Assembly: GCF_030732845.1 (NCBI RefSeq)
Contig: NZ_JASHKA010000008.1
Coordinates: 62,001-126,000, forward strand
Source: Roseibium sp. MMSF_3544
GTDB lineage: Bacteria > Pseudomonadota > Alphaproteobacteria > Rhizobiales > Stappiaceae
Direction of reading: 5' to 3'
DNA: 64,000 bases
The translations under genes were made by a program, and so were the position numbers. Of this stretch, positions 1-8,904 are shown piece by piece. Position 1 is the stretch's first letter, and each line of letters starts with the position of its first letter. Under the pieces are notes generated by a model, which worked only from the letters and a program-made list of their open reading frames with translations, did no database searches and was not told where the DNA came from.

Positions 1-1
1 G

Positions 2-724
2 AACCACGAAGACGAGACGCTGAGCAATCCGGACGTCCGCCAGGCTCTTTCCATGGCGATCGACCGTGAGTTCCTTGCTGACGAAATCTGGGGCGGCACC
101 ATGGTGGCCGGATACTCTTTCGTCCCGCCGGGTATTGGCAACTACGGCGAACCTGCCTTTGCCGACTACATGGACATGTCCCAGATTGATCGCGAGGAAA
201 AGGCGATTGAGCTTCTGGAAAAGGCTGGCTTCGGTCCGGACAATCCGGTCAAGCTGACCATCAACTACAACACCTCCGAGAACCACAAGAACACTGCTGT
301 CGCGATCGCCGACATGTGGAAGCCGCTTGGTGTTGAAGTGTCCATGCTGAACACCGACACGAAGACTCACTACGCGATGCTTCGCGACCGCCAGGACTTC
401 GACGTTGCACGTGCCGGCTGGATTGGCGATTACTCCGACCCGCAGAACTTCCTGTTTATGGTTGAAAGCGACAACACCGGCTTCAACTATGCGCGCTACG
501 AAAATCCGGAATACGACGCGTTGATGGACGAAGCTGCCGCCACGGTCGATCTGGAAAAGCGCTCGGAAATCCTGAAGCAGGCCGAAGAAATGTTCATGCG
601 TGACCTGCCGTTCATTCCGCTGATGTACTACGGCTCGATGAACATGGTGTCCGACAAGGTCTCCGGCTTTGAGAATAACCTGCTCAATGTCCATCCGACC
701 CGTTTCATGAGCATTTCCGAATAA
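2..724 (+). CDS. Peptide ABC transporter substrate-binding protein, C-terminal part
   Basis: The C-terminal ~240 residues of an SBP_bac_5 (OppA/DppA-type) periplasmic binding protein; the reading frame is already open at the left edge, so the N-terminus and signal peptide lie outside the window. The motif NPDVRQALSMAIDRE is the typical lobe-II sequence of this family, and the end (DLPFIPLMYYGSMNMVSDKV) matches the family C-terminus. It should capture oligopeptides in the periplasm and pass them to the OppB/OppC permeases encoded next. A hairpin with a T-run directly follows the stop codon and probably lets this subunit be made in excess over the membrane parts. The exact ligand cannot be read from the sequence. 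Confidence 0.95.
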   Translation, partial: NHEDETLSNPDVRQALSMAIDREFLADEIWGGTMVAGYSFVPPGIGNYGEPAFADYMDMSQIDREEKAIELLEKAGFGPDNPVKLTINYNTSENHKNTAVAIADMWKPLGVEVSMLNTDTKTHYAMLRDRQDFDVARAGWIGDYSDPQNFLFMVESDNTGFNYARYENPEYDALMDEAAATVDLEKRSEILKQAEEMFMRDLPFIPLMYYGSMNMVSDKVSGFENNLLNVHPTRFMSISE

Positions 725-737
725 CCCAAGAACCAGA

Positions 738-765
738 ACCGGCAGGGACCTCCCTGCCGGTTTTT
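738..765 (+). terminator. Hairpin plus T-run between binding-protein gene and permease gene
   Basis: An 11-bp perfect stem (738-748 pairs with 751-761) with a 2-base loop is followed by a run of T. It has the form of a rho-independent terminator, but it lies inside an apparent operon, so it is probably a partial terminator or mRNA 3'-end stabiliser for the binding-protein transcript. Confidence 0.8.
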
Positions 766-818
766 GCAAGGCGGCACTAAAAAAGACCGCCGGCACAACA
801 ACAACAGGGGCAGAACCT

Positions 819-1742
819 ATGCACCGCTATGTGCTCGGTCGATTGCTCAGTGCAATCCCGACCCTCTTTCTGATCGTGACAATCTCGTTTTTCCTGATCC
901 GGATCGCGCCTGGCGGTCCGTTCGATTTGGAACGTCCCCTCGAAGCCAAGGTGATGGAGAATCTGAACAAGATCTACCATCTCGACGAGCCGCTCTGGAA
1001 CCAGTACCTGCTCTATCTGAAGAGCATCGTGCAGCTTGATTTCGGACCGAGTTTTTATTTCCGGGACTTCACGATCAATGAGCTCTTTGCGGCAAGTTTG
1101 CCCATTTCCATTCAACTTGGTCTGACGGCGCTGTGCCTGGCGCTCGTGGTTGGCGGCACCCTTGGCGTCATCGCGGCCCTCAGGCAGAACCAGGCGACCG
1201 ATTACACGGTGATGGCTGCTGCGACACTCGGCGTGACCATACCGAATTTCGTCGTCGCACCGATCCTGACCCTGATCCTGGGAGTCTGGCTGGGCTGGCT
1301 GCCTGTGGGGGGCTGGAACGGAGGGGCCTTCGTCAACATTATCCTGCCGGTTGTGACGCTTGCACTGCCGCAGGTCGCCGTTGTCGCGCGTCTGACGCGT
1401 GGCTCGATGATCGAAGCGCTTCGCTCCAATCATGTGCGCACGGCACGGGCTTACGGGCTGACCGGTTACATGGTCGTTGTCGTCCATGCATTAAGAGGTG
1501 CGATCCTGCCGGTCGTTTCCTATCTCGGGCCTGCGGCGGCGGCGCTGCTGACCGGGTCGGTCGTGATCGAGACCATCTTCGGCATCCCCGGTATCGGCCG
1601 CTATTTCGTTCAAGGCGCGCTCAACCGCGACTACACGCTTGTCATGGGCACCGTCGTTGTCGTCGCCTGTTTCGTCATCCTGTTCAACCTCGTCGTGGAT
1701 CTGCTTTACGCGCTGCTTGATCCGCGTGTGCGCTACGATTGA
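819..1742 (+). CDS. Peptide ABC transporter permease, OppB/DppB type
   Basis: An inner-membrane permease of 307 residues, the normal length for OppB/DppB. The N-terminus (MHRYVLGRLLSAIPTLFLIV) is the characteristic first membrane helix. Near residues 198-220 the EAA-type cytoplasmic loop (RTARAYGLTGYMVVVVHALR) is visible; it contacts the ATPase, followed by the conserved ILPVVSYLGPAAAALLTGS helix. It lies between the binding protein and the OppC partner, 13 bases before the OppC start, which indicates one operon. It forms the translocation channel as a heterodimer with OppC. Confidence 0.95.
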   Translation: MHRYVLGRLLSAIPTLFLIVTISFFLIRIAPGGPFDLERPLEAKVMENLNKIYHLDEPLWNQYLLYLKSIVQLDFGPSFYFRDFTINELFAASLPISIQLGLTALCLALVVGGTLGVIAALRQNQATDYTVMAAATLGVTIPNFVVAPILTLILGVWLGWLPVGGWNGGAFVNIILPVVTLALPQVAVVARLTRGSMIEALRSNHVRTARAYGLTGYMVVVVHALRGAILPVVSYLGPAAAALLTGSVVIETIFGIPGIGRYFVQGALNRDYTLVMGTVVVVACFVILFNLVVDLLYALLDPRVRYD

Positions 1743-1755
1743 GGAGGGACAGACC

Positions 1756-2880
1756 ATGACAATGACCGCAACAAGCAACGACGTTCCGGCAAAAGGACGC
1801 TCCTTATGGGACGACGCCCGCGACCGACTGCTCGCCAACCGGGCCGCCGTCGCCTCCATGTTCGTCCTCGTGACAATTGCACTCGTATCGATTTTCGGAC
1901 CGATGCTGTCGCCGCACCAGTTCGACACGGTCTACCGCGACTACGTCAAGGTACCGGCCAGCCTGCAGGCCTATCCGAAGCCTGAGCAGGTCGAACCGGC
2001 ATTCATGTCGGTCGCCAAGCGCGCCCGCATGACGGTGGACAGCTACGAACGTGACGGCGACACGGTGGTTGCAAACGTGACGTCAAGCCGGGAGATCGAT
2101 CCCAGAGCGTCCCGGTACTTTGACCGGAGCAACCTCTTCAAGGATACCGAGATCGTCGACCTTGCCGCGGACAACAAGTCCGCGACCGTCCGGGCGCAAA
2201 TCAACTTCATGCACTTTTACTTCGGCACCGACGCGAACGGCCGGGACATGATGACCCGGACTTTCATCGCCGGCCGGATTTCGCTGACGATTGGTCTTCT
2301 TGCCACCGTGGTTGCGATCTCCATCGGCGTGATCTACGGGGCTACCTCCGGTTATCTCGGTGGGCGGGTCGACCAGATGATGATGCGGGTCGTCGACATT
2401 CTTTATTCGCTGCCCTTCATCTTCTTCGTCATCATGCTTGTGGTGTTTTTCGGCAGGAACTTCATCTTGATGTTCATTGCCGTTGGGGCGGTTGAATGGC
2501 TTGATATGGCCCGTATCGTGCGTGGCCAGACACTGACCATCAAACGTCAGGAATACGTTCAGGCCGCCGAGGCGATGGGTGTTGCCGACGGTGGCATCCT
2601 GAAACGTCATGTCATCCCGAATACGCTCGGCCCGGTCGTTGTCTACATGACACTGCTTGTGCCCAAGGTCATCCTGCTGGAGAGCTTCCTGTCCTTCCTG
2701 GGGCTCGGCATCCAGGAACCGATGACAAGCTGGGGCGTCCTGATTTCAGAAGGCGCACGGAACCTTCAGGGCGCTGCCTGGATGCTCATCTTCCCGTCGA
2801 TCTTCCTGACATCGACGTTGTTCGCGCTGAACTTTATCGGCGACGGACTGCGCGATGCGCTGGATCCGAAGGACAGGTAA
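1756..2880 (+). CDS. Peptide ABC transporter permease, OppC type, with large periplasmic insertion
   Basis: An inner-membrane permease of 374 residues. The ATG at 1756 is chosen because GAGGAGGG precedes it; an upstream in-frame ATG at 1639 lies deep inside oppB. After the first membrane helix (about residues 30-50, FVLVTIALVSIFGPMLSPHQ) there is an insertion of roughly 100 residues before the family motif FGTDANGRDMMTR, so the protein is about 70 residues longer than a typical OppC. The rest is canonical, including the EAA loop around QEYVQAAEAMGVADGGILKR. It pairs with the upstream OppB, and the ATPase gene follows 10 bases after its stop. Confidence 0.93.
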   Translation: MTMTATSNDVPAKGRSLWDDARDRLLANRAAVASMFVLVTIALVSIFGPMLSPHQFDTVYRDYVKVPASLQAYPKPEQVEPAFMSVAKRARMTVDSYERDGDTVVANVTSSREIDPRASRYFDRSNLFKDTEIVDLAADNKSATVRAQINFMHFYFGTDANGRDMMTRTFIAGRISLTIGLLATVVAISIGVIYGATSGYLGGRVDQMMMRVVDILYSLPFIFFVIMLVVFFGRNFILMFIAVGAVEWLDMARIVRGQTLTIKRQEYVQAAEAMGVADGGILKRHVIPNTLGPVVVYMTLLVPKVILLESFLSFLGLGIQEPMTSWGVLISEGARNLQGAAWMLIFPSIFLTSTLFALNFIGDGLRDALDPKDR

Positions 2881-2890
2881 GGAGATGACA

Positions 2891-4516
2891 ATGACAACGG
2901 AAAACAACAAGACCGTCCTCTCCATCAAGGATCTGAAGGTCGATTTCGAAACCGCCACCGGCACCGTCAATGCCGTGCGCGGCGTTGATGTTCACGTAGA
3001 AGCCGGCGAGACGGTCGCCATCGTGGGCGAGAGCGGCTCCGGCAAGAGCCAGACCATGATGGCGGCGATGGGGCTTCTTGCGTCAAACGGGCGCACGCAA
3101 GGCGAAGTCATTTACGAAGGGCGGAACATCCTCGGGCTGCCGATTAGCCAGTTGAACAACGTGCGCGGCAAGAAGATCACGATGATCTTCCAGGAGCCGA
3201 TGACGTCGCTCGATCCGCTCTACACCATCGGACGGCAGCTTGCCGAACCGATGGTCGTCCATGGCGGTCTCTCGTGGAGGGCGGCCAAGGCCAAGGCGCT
3301 GGATCTCCTGAAGCTGGTGAACATTCCGGAGCCGGAGCGCAAGATCAAGGCCTATCCCTATGAATTGTCAGGGGGGCAGCGTCAGCGCGTGATGATCGCC
3401 ATGGCCCTTGCCAACGATCCGGATGTTCTGATCGCGGATGAACCGACCACGGCGCTGGACGTGACCACACAGGCGCAAATCCTCGATCTTCTTCGTGACC
3501 TGCAGAAGCGTCTCGGTATGGCGGTAATCTTCATCACCCACGATCTCGGCATCGTTCGCCGGATCTCCGATCGCGTCTACGTCATGAAAATGGGGGAAGT
3601 CGTGGAGAGCGGCGAGACCCGTCAGATCTTCTCACAGCCCGAGCATCCCTACACGAAAATGCTGCTGGACGCTGAACCGACAGGGCACAAACCCCCGGTT
3701 CCGGACACCACGCCCGTTCTTCTGGAAGCGCAGAAGGTGGAAGTGGAGTTCGAACTCGATTCCGGGTTCCTTCAGCCCAAGCATATTCTGCGCGCGGTTG
3801 ACGATATCAGCTTCTCCCTGCGGCGGGGACAGACGCTCGGTATTGTCGGCGAAAGCGGCTCGGGCAAGTCGACGCTCGGCCGCGCAATTTTGAACCTGCT
3901 GCCTGCCGGAGGCCGAGTTGTCTTTCAGGGCCAGCAGATTTCCGGAATGGACAAGGCAGCCATGCGCGCCCTGCGCAAGGACATGCAGCTCATATTCCAG
4001 GATCCCTTCGGATCTTTGAGCCCGCGCATGACAGTCGGGCAGATCATCTCCGAAGGCTTGTTGGTTCATGAACCGTCATTGACTGCAAAGGACAGGGACG
4101 CGCGTGCCTGCCAGGCTCTGGAGGAAGTGTCTCTGGACCCGGTCATGCGCAATCGCTATCCGCACGAATTCTCCGGCGGGCAGCGTCAGCGCATCGCCAT
4201 CGCACGGACCATGGTCCTGAAACCGGAACTCGTGGTGCTTGACGAACCGACATCGGCGCTAGACCGCACGATCCAGAAACAGGTCGTTGAGCTGTTGCGG
4301 GATTTGCAGAAGACCTACGACCTCACTTATCTGTTTATCTCGCACGATCTGGCAGTCGTCCGGGCCTTGTCCGATACGGTCATGGTCATGCAAAGCGGCA
4401 AGGTTGTGGAAGCCGGGACCGCGGACGCGATCTTTGAAGCGCCCAAGTGCGACTACACCAAGGAGCTGATCGGCGCTGCCATGCTGACGCAACAGCAGAT
4501 GATGGAAACTGCCTGA
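2891..4516 (+). CDS. Dipeptide/oligopeptide ABC transporter ATP-binding protein (OppD-OppF fusion)
   Basis: A 541-residue cytoplasmic protein with two complete ABC ATPase domains, equivalent to OppD and OppF in one chain. Domain 1 has Walker [10 protein letters not shown] (about residue 46), signature LSGGQRQRV (about 160) and Walker [13 protein letters not shown] (about 180). Domain 2 has GESGSGKST (about 320), FSGGQRQRI (about 428) and [12 protein letters not shown] (about 447). Each is followed by the oligopeptide-type tail with a HPYTK-like motif. The ATG at 2891 has GGAG at a good distance; an ATG six bases upstream is also in frame but lacks spacing. It powers the OppBC importer encoded upstream. 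Confidence 0.95.
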   Translation: MTTENNKTVLSIKDLKVDFETATGTVNAVRGVDVHVEAGETVAIVGESGSGKSQTMMAAMGLLASNGRTQGEVIYEGRNILGLPISQLNNVRGKKITMIFQEPMTSLDPLYTIGRQLAEPMVVHGGLSWRAAKAKALDLLKLVNIPEPERKIKAYPYELSGGQRQRVMIAMALANDPDVLIADEPTTALDVTTQAQILDLLRDLQKRLGMAVIFITHDLGIVRRISDRVYVMKMGEVVESGETRQIFSQPEHPYTKMLLDAEPTGHKPPVPDTTPVLLEAQKVEVEFELDSGFLQPKHILRAVDDISFSLRRGQTLGIVGESGSGKSTLGRAILNLLPAGGRVVFQGQQISGMDKAAMRALRKDMQLIFQDPFGSLSPRMTVGQIISEGLLVHEPSLTAKDRDARACQALEEVSLDPVMRNRYPHEFSGGQRQRIAIARTMVLKPELVVLDEPTSALDRTIQKQVVELLRDLQKTYDLTYLFISHDLAVVRALSDTVMVMQSGKVVEAGTADAIFEAPKCDYTKELIGAAMLTQQQMMETA

Positions 4517-4554
4517 CTTTGGTGAGTTCTCGGCGATCGATCAGGGCGCGCTGC

Positions 4555-5313
4555 TCAGATCTTCGCAAAGACCTCTTCACGGATTTCCGTTTTGACCTCG
4601 ATCGAGTTTGCAGTGGCATGTTCAATCACAAGCCGATTGGCCGCTGCCTTGTCACCGCTTTCGATCGCGTCAAGAAGAGCCTCGTGTGAGGCTTCAATGT
4701 GGGTGGACCAAACCATGTTGTTGCGATGACTTGTGACGATGAACAAGTGCAGATGCAGCAGGGTGCGCATCAGCACCGGTTCCAGGATCGGCATGTCGGC
4801 GACACGCAGCAATGCCATGTGAAAGGCAACATCAGACTGCGATATCATCAATTTGTCGCGTCTCAAGCGCGCCACTTCATAGTCTTCTGCAAGCGAACGC
4901 AGCTCTTCCATGACGGAGGCAGACATCTTGTCGATCACTTGTTCAATGACTGCCGTTTCAATATTGAGACGCAGGCGCAGCAGGATAACGGCCTCAGTAT
5001 TGCTGGTCTGCGTTACAAACGTGCCCTGGTAACCCCTGCGAACGACAAGACCGTATTCCTGAAGAGCCATGAGCGCTTCACGAATTGTACTTTGTGAACA
5101 GGCGTACTCTTGCGCCAGGGATTGTTCCGTTATCGGGCTGTCGGATGTCAGCGCACCGGTGAAAATCTGCCGCTTGAGATCCAGAAAGACGGACTCGGAC
5201 TTCCGCGTGCGCTTGTCGCCCGAAATCTCTTTTGCTTGCGACTCTTTGCCTGCAGCAACTTGAATATTCACGCCGTTGCCCCCACCAATGGCTCCGGACC
5301 GGTGCGGCCACAT
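4555..5313 (-). CDS. GntR-family transcriptional regulator (FadR/FCD subfamily)
   Basis: A DNA-binding regulator of up to 252 residues. A winged-helix domain (about residues 42-105, with ITEQSLAQEYACSQSTIREA as recognition region) is followed by an all-helical FCD ligand domain with the usual D/H metal-site pattern (DVAFHMALL, HIEASHEALLDAI). It converges on the peptide transporter operon and sits upstream of a dipeptidase on the same strand, so it may control peptide uptake and breakdown. The start is uncertain: the ATG at 5313 has no clear ribosome site, and a GTG at 5271 behind GGTGGGGG is a good alternative. Confidence 0.9.
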   Translation of the reverse strand: MWPHRSGAIGGGNGVNIQVAAGKESQAKEISGDKRTRKSESVFLDLKRQIFTGALTSDSPITEQSLAQEYACSQSTIREALMALQEYGLVVRRGYQGTFVTQTSNTEAVILLRLRLNIETAVIEQVIDKMSASVMEELRSLAEDYEVARLRRDKLMISQSDVAFHMALLRVADMPILEPVLMRTLLHLHLFIVTSHRNNMVWSTHIEASHEALLDAIESGDKAAANRLVIEHATANSIEVKTEIREEVFAKI

Positions 5314-5665
5314 CGCGTTCGCAAGTCATCGCCGGGACAAAGCCGGCCCAGATGTGCTTCGTGTCGCCAGGTCCACTACCAATGGCAGGAAACTGGCCGA
5401 TGGGGCATACCAGTCTTCCGCAGCCGCCCATCATTTTTTGAGATTTGTCCGCGCGTCTTGGTCATTGAAATGGTTGAAACCAGTCTCACACGGACTTTTC
5501 ACATTGCCTGAAAAGCTATTGGGTCGGCCACATAATTTAGAATGAATTTAAATATGAACGGCTACTCAGATTTTGCAATCGCGAATTTGATAGATCCGGT
5601 AACAAAAATGCGAGCTTGAGAAATCCCGGAAATCTCCCGTTTCCGTGGGCTGCTCTCCTTAAGCG
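5314..5665. other. Intergenic region upstream of the GntR gene
   Basis: About 350 bases between the dipeptidase stop and the GntR start, AT-rich around 5520-5600, and the likely place of the GntR promoter. A loose inverted repeat TGGTTGAAACCA lies at 5471-5482. It resembles FadR-type half-sites (TGGT...ACCA) but with a 4-base rather than 3-base spacer. No gene is supported here. Confidence 0.4.
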
Positions 5666-6733
5666 CTAGGCGGCCGCTTTTTCCAGGGCAGAAATCCAGT
5701 TCTTGTAGGCTATTTTTTCAAGCGCCGCGCTGCTGAAGCCGCGCGCGCTCAAGGTTTCAAACAACCTCGGCAATCCCGTCACGTCGCTCAATTCCTGCGG
5801 CGCGATACAGCCGTCGAAGTCGGAACCGAGCGCAACCCGGTCCTCTCCGAGACGTTCGACGAGGTAGACGGCGTGGTCAGCGATGACCTCGAGCGGCGTG
5901 TCCTTTTGAAAACGGCCATCGGGCCGCAGGAACGCGACGTGAAAATTGATGCCGACGAGGCCGTCGCTCTCCTTGATCGCATCAAGTTGTTTGTCCGTCA
6001 GGTTCCGGCTGCTTGCGCAGATAGAATGGGCATTGGAATGGCTGGCGACGATCGGCCTGTCGGTGGTCCGGGCAAGGTCCCAGAAACCCTTTTCGTTGAG
6101 ATGCGAGACATCCAGCAAGACACCCAGCTTGTTGCAGGCGCGGACAAGGTCGTAACCTGCGTCGGTCAGACCCGGTCCGATGTCCGGCGACGCCGGGTAT
6201 GACATCGGCACGCCGCACGCAAAGGCGTTTTCACGGCTCCAGACCGGACCGATTGAACGCAGGCCTTTACTGTGGAGCTCTTCCAGCGCCTTGAAGTCCG
6301 TGTCGATCGCCTCGGCGCCTTCAATGTGAAGGCTGACGGCAAGCTTGCCCGCATTGATCGCGGTCCGGTTTTCCTCTGCAGTCCGGCAGATCACAACAGA
6401 CCCTTCTGAATCGGCTTCAATGCGTTCCGCACGCTCAACCATCCTCATGGTGAACTTGTAAGCCTGTTCCTGGGGCACTTCCTGAAAGTTGACCGGGTCC
6501 TTGGGGTCGAATGGCTTGGTGAAATCCTGCTCAGGATTGGACGGCACGAACATGGCGAAGAGACCGCCGGAAAAACCGGCCTCTTTCGCCCGGACAAAAT
6601 CCAGATGCCCGGTTTCCGAACGGTCGAAAAAACTGCGTTCGTTGCCTTTGATCGCATCGATCTCAAGTTTCAGCAGCGTATCGTTGTGACCGTCGAAAAT
6701 AGGGAAGGGTGTTTTTTCGGGTGTGTGTTGCAC
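5666..6733 (-). CDS. Membrane-dipeptidase-family (M19, renal dipeptidase-like) peptidase
   Basis: A 355-residue zinc dipeptidase of peptidase family M19. Key family features are visible: the N-terminal metal motif PIFDGHNDTL (H-x-D), the bridging Glu in SLHIEGAEAI, His in LDVSHLNEKGFWDL and in PIVASHSNAHSI, and the substrate-loop Asp in ALGSDFDGCI. M19 enzymes cleave dipeptides, often with a C-terminal D-residue. Translation appears to start at a GTG at 6733 with AAGGA seven bases upstream. No signal peptide is seen, so it is probably cytoplasmic. It lies between the peptide importer/GntR genes and a divergent L,D-transpeptidase, which suggests use of imported or wall-derived dipeptides. Confidence 0.93.
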   Translation of the reverse strand: MQHTPEKTPFPIFDGHNDTLLKLEIDAIKGNERSFFDRSETGHLDFVRAKEAGFSGGLFAMFVPSNPEQDFTKPFDPKDPVNFQEVPQEQAYKFTMRMVERAERIEADSEGSVVICRTAEENRTAINAGKLAVSLHIEGAEAIDTDFKALEELHSKGLRSIGPVWSRENAFACGVPMSYPASPDIGPGLTDAGYDLVRACNKLGVLLDVSHLNEKGFWDLARTTDRPIVASHSNAHSICASSRNLTDKQLDAIKESDGLVGINFHVAFLRPDGRFQKDTPLEVIADHAVYLVERLGEDRVALGSDFDGCIAPQELSDVTGLPRLFETLSARGFSSAALEKIAYKNWISALEKAAA

Positions 6734-6888
6734 GAAGTGTCCTTGAAAGCGCCGGGCTGTGAATCAGCCTGAGACATATTTGCCATCAATCTAGTGATTA
6801 GTGCGCAGATTGTAAGGCGCATGAAAGAATGTGACTTGAATCTGCGAAAAACCTGCCTCAAGAAGGGGCCAGAGTTTTCGGAGGCCCC

Positions 6889-7620
6889 ATGACGCGCGAA
6901 TTGCCGCTGAACGAAACGTCGGACATGTCTCAAAATGGTCTGATGAACCGACGCACCCTTTTGGCAGGCAGCCTGCTGCTGGCCGGCAGTGCGCTTGCCG
7001 GATGCCAGTCGGTCGTCGGTCTTCCCGACCAGGCAGAACTGCCGGACGAAGAATTCGACTATGCAAGCGCCTATGCGGAACAGCCGGACGGGGATTTCAC
7101 CTGGCCCGCGATCAATTATGAGAACTTTGATCAAACTTATTGGCGCCAGGTCGTGGAATACAAAACGCGGGAAATGCCCGGCACGATCATTGTCGACCCG
7201 TACAACAATTACCTCTACTGGACGCTCGGAAACAAAAAGGCATTGCGATACGGCATCGGTGTCGGAAGAGCCGGTTTTGACTGGTCTGGAGAAGCGCTTA
7301 TCCGCGTGAAGCGCGAACACCCGATCTGGCGCCCCCCACGGGAAATGATCGCGCGCAAACCTTCACTCGAGCGATATTGGGAAAAGGGCTTTCCACCTGG
7401 TCTGAGAAATCCGCTTGGCGCAAGAGCCATGGATCTCTGGCAAGGCTCGACCGACACGCTCTATCGAATCCACGGCACCAACCAGCCGTCTTCGATCGGA
7501 AAAAGCGTTTCGTCCGGCTGCATCCGCATGTGGCAGCAGGACGTGATCGATCTGTTCAACCGTGTGCCTCTCAGGACCAAGGTCGTCGTGTTGAGCGAGG
7601 ATCCCAACAAGGAAGCCTGA
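6889..7620 (+). CDS. L,D-transpeptidase (YkuD/ErfK) lipoprotein
   Basis: A 243-residue peptidoglycan cross-linking enzyme. The N-terminus has an RR-containing hydrophobic signal ending in a lipobox (SALAGC, lipidated Cys39), so it should be anchored on the outer face of the membrane. The YkuD domain spans about residues 90-235, with the catalytic signature HGTNQPSSIGKSVSSGCIRM (His near 194, Cys near 210). GGAGG lies four bases before the chosen ATG; internal ATGs at 6925 and 6943 would also keep the signal. It is divergent from the dipeptidase gene, with a shared 155-base promoter region. Such enzymes form 3-3 cross-links or attach outer-membrane proteins in Rhizobiales. Confidence 0.93.
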   Translation: MTRELPLNETSDMSQNGLMNRRTLLAGSLLLAGSALAGCQSVVGLPDQAELPDEEFDYASAYAEQPDGDFTWPAINYENFDQTYWRQVVEYKTREMPGTIIVDPYNNYLYWTLGNKKALRYGIGVGRAGFDWSGEALIRVKREHPIWRPPREMIARKPSLERYWEKGFPPGLRNPLGARAMDLWQGSTDTLYRIHGTNQPSSIGKSVSSGCIRMWQQDVIDLFNRVPLRTKVVVLSEDPNKEA

Positions 7621-7689
7621 TCTGGTTGCGCAGGTGACAGAAGCAGCTCAAACTCGCAAGGCCTAACGCGAGTTTGAGGAAGCTTCCAT

Positions 7690-8223
7690 ATGTCCAGAAT
7701 ACCTGTGCCGGACGACAAGGAGCTCGATGAACGCACGCGCGCATTCATCGCAAAGCTGCCAAATCTGAACATGGTGCGCATGCTGGCGCGCACCGGCATC
7801 GCACCGGAAATCTACACAAGCGTTTCTGCGATCTTCAACGACGATTGGTTTCCGGCGCTCGACCGCGAAATCATGCTTTTCCGGACCGCGCATGCGAACA
7901 ATTCACCCTACGAGATCGGGTTCCACAAAGCCGTTTATGAGTTTCCGGACGGGTTGATCGACACTGTGTTGTCCGAAAACCTCGAAGGTCTGGACCCTTG
8001 GCACAGACGGCTTTGCCAGATGTGCGATGAAATGGCGAACAAGACCCAGCTTTCGCCGGAAAGCGTTGCCGATCTCGTCACCCACTACGGAGACTACAAT
8101 CACGCGACACGTGCGATCTTTGTCATGTCCTGGTTCAACTGGCTGTCGCGATTTGCCGACAGCACCGGCGTGCCTCCCGAGACGGAAGATCAGCTCAAGG
8201 GCGTGCGCAGCCCGACAACCTGA
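7690..8223 (+). CDS. Carboxymuconolactone decarboxylase/AhpD-like family protein
   Basis: A 177-residue all-helical protein. The central segment (REIMLFRTAHANNSPYEIGF followed by HK) is the CMD/AhpD signature, but the two cysteines of AhpD (CxxC) are absent, so it is not a typical peroxidase partner. The family includes decarboxylases and uncharacterised members; the substrate cannot be named here. GAGGAAG precedes the ATG. It stands alone between the transpeptidase and a convergent hemolysin-III gene. Confidence 0.8.
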   Translation: MSRIPVPDDKELDERTRAFIAKLPNLNMVRMLARTGIAPEIYTSVSAIFNDDWFPALDREIMLFRTAHANNSPYEIGFHKAVYEFPDGLIDTVLSENLEGLDPWHRRLCQMCDEMANKTQLSPESVADLVTHYGDYNHATRAIFVMSWFNWLSRFADSTGVPPETEDQLKGVRSPTT

Positions 8224-8244
8224 AAACAAGGACCTGTGACGCTT

Positions 8245-8889
8245 TCAGGTCAGCGCAACGTCGGAGACAACCGCGCCGAAATGACAGATTGCTGCGGCAA
8301 GGACGAAGGCATGCCAAATGGCATTTTGAAAGGGCAGCCGTTTCCAGGCATAGAAAACAGTGCCGACCGTATAGAGCAGACCGCCTGCCAGGATCATGTA
8401 GAAGCCAAATGTCGACGCTTTCTCGATCAGCGGGTTCGCGGCGAAAACCACGACCCAGCCAAGGCCGAGATAAATCGGAACCGTGAGCTTTTCCAGACGC
8501 GACAAATGCGCAAGTTTCACGATCGCGCCCGTCAGTGCGCCGGTCCAGACCACGGCCAGGAGAACCCCGCCCGTCCAGCCGCCGATGATGACGGCGGCGA
8601 GCGGCGTATAGGTGCCGGCGATCATGAGGAAGATTGCTGCATGGTCGAGACGCCTCAAAATGCCTGACTTGTGATCCTTGGCCAGCATGTTGTAGAGCGC
8701 CGAGCAAATTAGCATGGTCATCAGACAAGCAGCGTAGATCATGACGGTGATTTGCCGTGTCGGATCACCGACATTCCAGAGCATCACGGTGAGGATGACG
8801 GTTGCCGTCAGGCCAAGACAAATGCCGATCGCGTGTATTGCGCCATCTGCGATCAGTTCGGCCAGTGTCTGCGTTCGGAAAGTTGTCAT
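8245..8889 (-). CDS. Hemolysin III family (TrhA/PAQR-like) membrane protein
   Basis: A 214-residue protein with seven predicted membrane helices. Family motifs are seen: RLDHAAIFLMIAGTYTP in the middle and IWHAFVLAAAICHFGAV near the C-terminus, with the conserved Asp/His residues of the metal site. The first expected His, in the family motif SxLYH, reads SALYN here, an Asn substitution in a likely zinc ligand. Hemolysin III proteins affect membrane lipid balance in bacteria and are distant relatives of adiponectin receptors. It is followed 15 bases upstream on the same strand by an MFS pump gene, so the two may be co-transcribed. Confidence 0.9.
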   Translation of the reverse strand: MTTFRTQTLAELIADGAIHAIGICLGLTATVILTVMLWNVGDPTRQITVMIYAACLMTMLICSALYNMLAKDHKSGILRRLDHAAIFLMIAGTYTPLAAVIIGGWTGGVLLAVVWTGALTGAIVKLAHLSRLEKLTVPIYLGLGWVVVFAANPLIEKASTFGFYMILAGGLLYTVGTVFYAWKRLPFQNAIWHAFVLAAAICHFGAVVSDVALT

Positions 8890-8904
8890 TCGGCAATTCC
8901 CGGT

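Noticed and set aside
5471..5482. Possible GntR operator TGGTTGAAACCA
   Set aside because: The spacer between TGGT and ACCA is four bases instead of three, there is one copy only and it is ~190 bases from the start; too weak to call.
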